From Bin87 sp963666415 (lineage in GTDB: Bacteria > Chloroflexota > Dehalococcoidia > Lucifugimonadales > UBA3495), in the NCBI GenBank assembly GCA_963666415.2, contig CAXXPD010000003.1, positions 1,922,001 to 1,986,000 of the forward strand: a DNA stretch of 64,000 nucleotides, in the 5' to 3' direction. Within the stretch, counting starts at the first letter, position 1. Every line of letters starts with the position of its first letter. Below, one piece after another: positions 60,474 through 64,000 of this stretch. The position numbers and the translations under genes were made by a program. The notes below the pieces were generated by a model, which did no database searches, was not told the DNA's origin, and saw only the letters and a list, made by a program, of their open reading frames with translations.

Positions 60474-61561
60474 ATGGCTGCCATCAAGTATAAAGTAGAG
60501 TTGACCGAGGCCGAACGCTCCCGTCTCAATGAGGTTTCCCAGCGAGGCAAGGCGTCAGTGCGCACCGTGAAGCGTGCGCTGTCGCTGCTCAAGGCTGACC
60601 AGGGGCTTCGGGACCGTGAGATAGCCGATGTGCTGTTGGTCAACGCGGCCACGGTCGCCAGAGCGCGGAAGCGGTACGTGGAGGAAGGACTTGAGGCCGC
60701 CATCAATGACCGACCGCGGCCGGGCCAGGAGCGCAAGCTGGACGGCAAGCAGGAAGCGCACCTGATCGCCTTCGCGTGCCGCGCCGCGCCCGAAGGGCAC
60801 ACGCACTGGACACTCCAGTTGTTGGCCGACCAGGTGGTGGAGTTGGAGTTTGCCGAGAGCATCTCCCTGGAGACGGTGCGCCAGATACTCAAAAAAACGA
60901 ACTCAAGCCCTGGCAGAAGAAAGAGTGGTGTATCCCCAAGGTGAGCGGGGAGTTCGTGGCGCGGATGGAGGACGTGCTGGACCTGTACCAACCGGAGTAC
61001 AATCCGGAGCGTCCGGTAGTGTGTTTCGACGAGACCTCCAGGCAATTGACTGGGGAGGTGCGTCCGCCCATCGAGGCTGCCCCCGGACGGGTGGCACGCT
61101 ATGACACCGAGTACCAGCGAAACGGGACCCGGAACCTGTTCATGATCTGCGAGCCGAAGGGTGGATGGAGACATGTGGAGGTGACCGAGCGCCGCACTGC
61201 CGTGGACTTCGCGCACCAGATGCGGTGGCTGGTGGACGAGGCCTACCCTGATGCCGAGGTGGTCAGGCTGGTACTGGACAACCTCAACACCCACAAGCTC
61301 GGCTCGCTCTACGAAGCATTTGAGCCGTGCGAAGCTCGGCGCATCGCCCAACGCCTCGAGTTTCATTACACTCCTACGCATGGCAGCTGGCTGAACATGG
61401 CTGAGATCGAGTTGAGCGTCTTCCGCAGAGGGTGTCTGAACCGCCGTATCAGCGATGAGCCGGAGCTGCGGCGAGAGGTTGCGGCGCTCGAACGCGAGCG
61501 CAACGCAGCAAAATCAGCCATAGACTGGCGGTTTACCACCCAAGCTGGACTTTACGCATAA
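60474..61561 (+). CDS. IS630-family transposase made by -1 frameshifting
   Basis: The ATG at 60474 opens MAAIKYKVELTEAERSRLNE and a winged-helix region ending at LETVRQILKK. At the run of seven A bases (60891-60897) the second half lies in the -1 frame: NELKPWQKKEWCIPKVSGEF, then CFDETSRQL with catalytic D, LVLDNLNTHK with D, and THGSWLNMAEIE with E. Reading AAA-AAA and slipping back one base gives an unbroken protein of about 360 aa. Both halves keep all motifs, so this is more likely a programmed shift than damage. The first frame alone would end at 60944. Confidence 0.88.
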
Positions 61562-61624
61562 TTTAGGGAAAGTATAAAGACAGGGTAAGCTGGCCGGACC
61601 ACACTTTCCACAGAAGGTCCAGCC

Positions 61625-62986
61625 ATGCTCACCCTGCCCGATGCAATTTTACCCGTACTCCATCCCTTCGCCACGCTGTTTCGCAACCCGACCTGGCTGA
61701 AAGCCCAAATCCTGCTGGTCGGCGCGATACTGGCCCCAGGCCAACGCACCGTGGCTGCGGCGCTGCGCGTCATGGGCCGCAGCCACCACCGCGACTACGC
61801 CCGCTACCATGAAGTGCTCAATCGGGCGGTGTGGTCGCCCCGCCAGGCGGCTCGCATCCTACTGTTGCTGCTGCTCCAGCACCTGGATCAGGGCGATGGC
61901 CCGTTGGTCTTCGGCATCGACGAAACCCTGGAACGGCGCCGCGGCCCCAAAATCAAATCCCTGGGCATCTACCGCGATGCGGTGCGTTCCAGCCGGAGCC
62001 ACCTGGTCAAGGCCAGTGGCCTGCGCTGGATCTCCCTGATGTGGCTGGGCCAGGTTCCCTGGGCGGGACGCTATTGGGCCTTGCCCTTCCTCACCGTGCT
62101 GGCGCCCTCGGCACGCTACTACCGGCAGCGCGGACGCCGCCACAAAAAGCTCACCGACTGGGCCCGCCAGATGATCCTGCAACTGCGCCGCTGGCTCCCG
62201 CAGCGCTCCCTGGTGCTGGTGGGTGACGGCAGCTACGCCGTACTGGACCTGCTCCACTGCTGCCAATCCTTGGCTCAACCCGTTACCCTCATCGCCCGCT
62301 TGCGTCTGGACGCCGCCCTCTATGAACCGGCCCCGCCCCGTCAGCCGGGCCGGAACGGTCGCCCCCCGCTGAAAGGCCGGCGCCTGCCCGCGCTGAAATT
62401 ACTCGTCGACCATCCCGGTCTGTACTGGACCACCGCCGCGGTAGCCTGGTACAACGGCGCGACCCGCACGGTGGAACTCACCTCGCAAACGGCGGTTTGG
62501 TATCGCTCGGGCAAGCCGCCCGTGCCCATCCGCTGGGTCTTGGTTCGGGACCCCCAGGGCGAATTCGCCACACAGGCTTTGCTGTGCACTGACCTGGCCG
62601 TGGACCCGACACAGATCCTGGAATGGTTTGTGCTGCGCTGGCAACTGGAGGTTACCTTCCAGGAAGTGCGGGCTCACCTTGGCGTGGAGACCCAACGCCA
62701 GTGGTCGGACCGGGCCATTGCCCGCACCACGCCAATCCTGATGGGGCTCTTCTCATGGACCACCCTGGCGGCCCATCTGCTGCGGCAACAACGACCCTCG
62801 GCCCATCGTACAGCGGCTTGGTACGCCAAGCCGTCGCCGACTTTCGTGGACGCCATCGCTCTGGTGCGCCGCCACTTGTGGCTGGCGTCCGAGGGTTTTT
62901 CACTGTCCGCCGCTGACCCTGATATACGGAAAGTCCCGTCCGCTCTGTACCACCGACTCATAGATTCGCTTGCCTACGCGGCTTAA
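61625..62986 (+). CDS. IS701-like (DDE_5) transposase
   Basis: 453 aa, one intact frame. WLKAQILLVGAILAPGQRTV and RSHHRDYARYHEVLNRAVWS at the N-terminus are typical of the IS701/DDE_5 group. LVFGIDETLERRRGPKI holds the first D (near 99), LVLVGDGSYAVLDLL the second (near 201), and LRWQLEVTFQEVRAHLGVE the E (near 341-346). The ends of the element were not found by eye. It starts 64 bp after the IS630 transposase stop, so two elements abut. Confidence 0.88.
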   Translation: MLTLPDAILPVLHPFATLFRNPTWLKAQILLVGAILAPGQRTVAAALRVMGRSHHRDYARYHEVLNRAVWSPRQAARILLLLLLQHLDQGDGPLVFGIDETLERRRGPKIKSLGIYRDAVRSSRSHLVKASGLRWISLMWLGQVPWAGRYWALPFLTVLAPSARYYRQRGRRHKKLTDWARQMILQLRRWLPQRSLVLVGDGSYAVLDLLHCCQSLAQPVTLIARLRLDAALYEPAPPRQPGRNGRPPLKGRRLPALKLLVDHPGLYWTTAAVAWYNGATRTVELTSQTAVWYRSGKPPVPIRWVLVRDPQGEFATQALLCTDLAVDPTQILEWFVLRWQLEVTFQEVRAHLGVETQRQWSDRAIARTTPILMGLFSWTTLAAHLLRQQRPSAHRTAAWYAKPSPTFVDAIALVRRHLWLASEGFSLSAADPDIRKVPSALYHRLIDSLAYAA

Positions 62987-63092
62987 AAAGCGTAAAGCCC
63001 AGCCAAGATGCTCGCCGTAAGCTCCAGCATATCTACCCTACAAAACCAGATTGACACGGTACTAGCCAGCGATAATGATGCTCCTATAGATG

Positions 63093-64000
63093 TCAAGCTG
63101 CGCTGCTGATTATTGCGGCGGAGTTCTGGAGAGCGGAGAAGACCTCGCGGGCAACGTAGCGTTTGAGGCAACGGATGACCTCGGTCTTGCTCATTCCCTC
63201 ACCGGTGCGGCGGCACATGTAAGCCTTGGTGCGGGGGTCGTAACGAAGCCTGACCACGACGATGCGGTGTAGAGCCGCATTGGCTTGGCGGTCGCCACCT
63301 CGGTTCAAGCGATGCCGGTTGGTCTTCCCGGAGGAAGCAGGTATCGGACTCACCCCGCACAGCGCGGCGAAGGCAGCCTCGGAATGGAGGCGTTCCGGGT
63401 TGCTCCCAGCCGTGACCAGGAGGGTCGCCGCCGTGTCAGGTCCTACGCCGAACATGCTGACCAGCGTCGGCGATGCCGTCTGGGTGAGGCGTTCCAGCTC
63501 GGCCTTGAGGTCGTGGATCTCCTCACTCAGTTGGCGGTAGCGGCCGGCCAGTGAGCGGAGAGCGTACTTGGCCGCCGCCGTGGGATTGTCCAGGCGACTG
63601 ATACGGAAACTCTTGCACCGAGCGGTGAGGGCACCAGCGGGGAGACCGTCGAGGGTTTCGCGAAGTTCGGCTGGGGCGGTGACAACCAAAGCCTTCATCT
63701 GGTTGATCGCCTGGGTGCGGGCCTTGACGGCCGAGTCCTTGGTGCTCTTGAGCATGCGGATCATTTCGACTTCGCCCTGGCCCGACTTGGGCGTGGCATC
63801 TGCTACGCCGGCCAAAACCGACCGGGCTGCCATCTCCGCATCGGTGGGATCGCTCTTCCCTTTCCGGTAGCGGGTGGACCGATCGGGTCGGTTGACCTCA
63901 ACGACGGTGTATCCGCGACCGGTTAGGAAACGGGCGATGCCAGCGCCGTAGGAACCCGTGCCTTCGATCCCGAAGGCGCGAACTTCCCCCAAACTCAGGG
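63093..64000 (-). CDS. IS110-family transposase, 5' part beyond the window
   Basis: The frame is open from the window edge to the stop at 63093, about 302 codons. GIEGTGSYGAGIARFLTGRG with the E, and RKGKSDPTDAEMAARSVLAG with D-X2-D, are the DEDD (RuvC-like) core. AAFAALCGVSPIPASSGKTN and RLNRGGDRQANAALHRIVV are the C-terminal Tnp_20 domain with the catalytic serine in PIPASSGK. The first D and about 40 residues lie outside. IS110 elements have no long inverted repeats and may use a bridge RNA from the flanking DNA. That RNA would lie outside the window or in 62990-63090. Confidence 0.9.
   Translation of the reverse strand, partial: LSLGEVRAFGIEGTGSYGAGIARFLTGRGYTVVEVNRPDRSTRYRKGKSDPTDAEMAARSVLAGVADATPKSGQGEVEMIRMLKSTKDSAVKARTQAINQMKALVVTAPAELRETLDGLPAGALTARCKSFRISRLDNPTAAAKYALRSLAGRYRQLSEEIHDLKAELERLTQTASPTLVSMFGVGPDTAATLLVTAGSNPERLHSEAAFAALCGVSPIPASSGKTNRHRLNRGGDRQANAALHRIVVVRLRYDPRTKAYMCRRTGEGMSKTEVIRCLKRYVAREVFSALQNSAAIISSAA

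Overview
The window looks like one piece of a GC-rich bacterial chromosome from a free-living or host-associated heterotroph. The gene mix points to Chloroflexota, possibly the SAR202/Dehalococcoidia side: an F420-type luciferase-like oxidoreductase, paired GMC oxidoreductases, hydantoinase A/B, a D-aminoacylase, many carboxymuconolactone decarboxylase (CMD) proteins, DUF1800/DUF1501 pairs and many cytoplasmic beta-propellers. This placement is inference; there is no rRNA or other marker here beyond typA and one tRNA-like gene.

Layout. 1-2.9 kb: end of a PQQ-like propeller gene, then a minus-strand run of LLM oxidoreductase, lactonase and SDR. 3.1-7.0 kb: plus-strand cassette DUF1800-DUF1501-NHL with promoter and terminator. 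7.0-8.6 kb: a frameshifted GMC oxidoreductase. 8.6-13.1 kb: an accessory patch with a 114-bp IS66-type miniature element, an 801-bp inverted-repeat-bounded segment, short exported or membrane proteins of unknown function, a large gap and a degenerate tRNA. 13.3-17.9 kb: isochorismatase-like hydrolase and a second DUF1800-DUF1501-NHL cassette on the minus strand, so the two cassettes point at each other. 17.9-19.3 kb: IS66. 19.4-28.9 kb: small catabolic enzymes (nitroreductase, enoyl-CoA hydratase, alpha/beta hydrolase, NTF2-like, VOC, aldo/keto reductase, cupin, MetE-like, two unknown proteins, Rieske). 29-36.2 kb: D-aminoacylase, hyuB, hyuA (with an in-frame stop) and a SelA-like PLP enzyme. 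36.3-38.4 kb: an enoyl-CoA hydratase gene broken by an ISAs1-family element. 38.5-46.6 kb: M20 peptidase, MFS transporter, DUF1989, three tandem CMD paralogs, SRPBCC and YihY. 46.7-50.8 kb: an IS1380 element with an IS21 element inserted in it. 51.4-52.6 kb: a second ISAs1 element. 52.7-58.9 kb: typA, then the minus-strand run CMD, amidohydrolase, SMP-30 and GMC. 59.1-64 kb: a transposase block (two IS630, one IS701-like, one partial IS110).

How it fits together. Most non-mobile genes form short runs for oxidising and hydrolysing small organic molecules (lactones, amides or hydantoins, acyl-CoAs, alcohols). This fits a scavenger of diverse, recalcitrant carbon. At least eight insertion elements or remnants, with readable inverted repeats and target duplications, have broken or flanked genes. 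Several genes carry single lesions (GMC frameshift, hyuA stop, enoyl-CoA hydratase insertion plus frameshift), so the region is either under relaxed selection or carries sequencing errors. No complete antiviral system, CRISPR array or secondary-metabolite cluster was seen. The least explained structures are the twin DUF1800-DUF1501-NHL cassettes, the 8.6-13 kb accessory patch, and a possible RNA switch at 10.34-10.42 kb.
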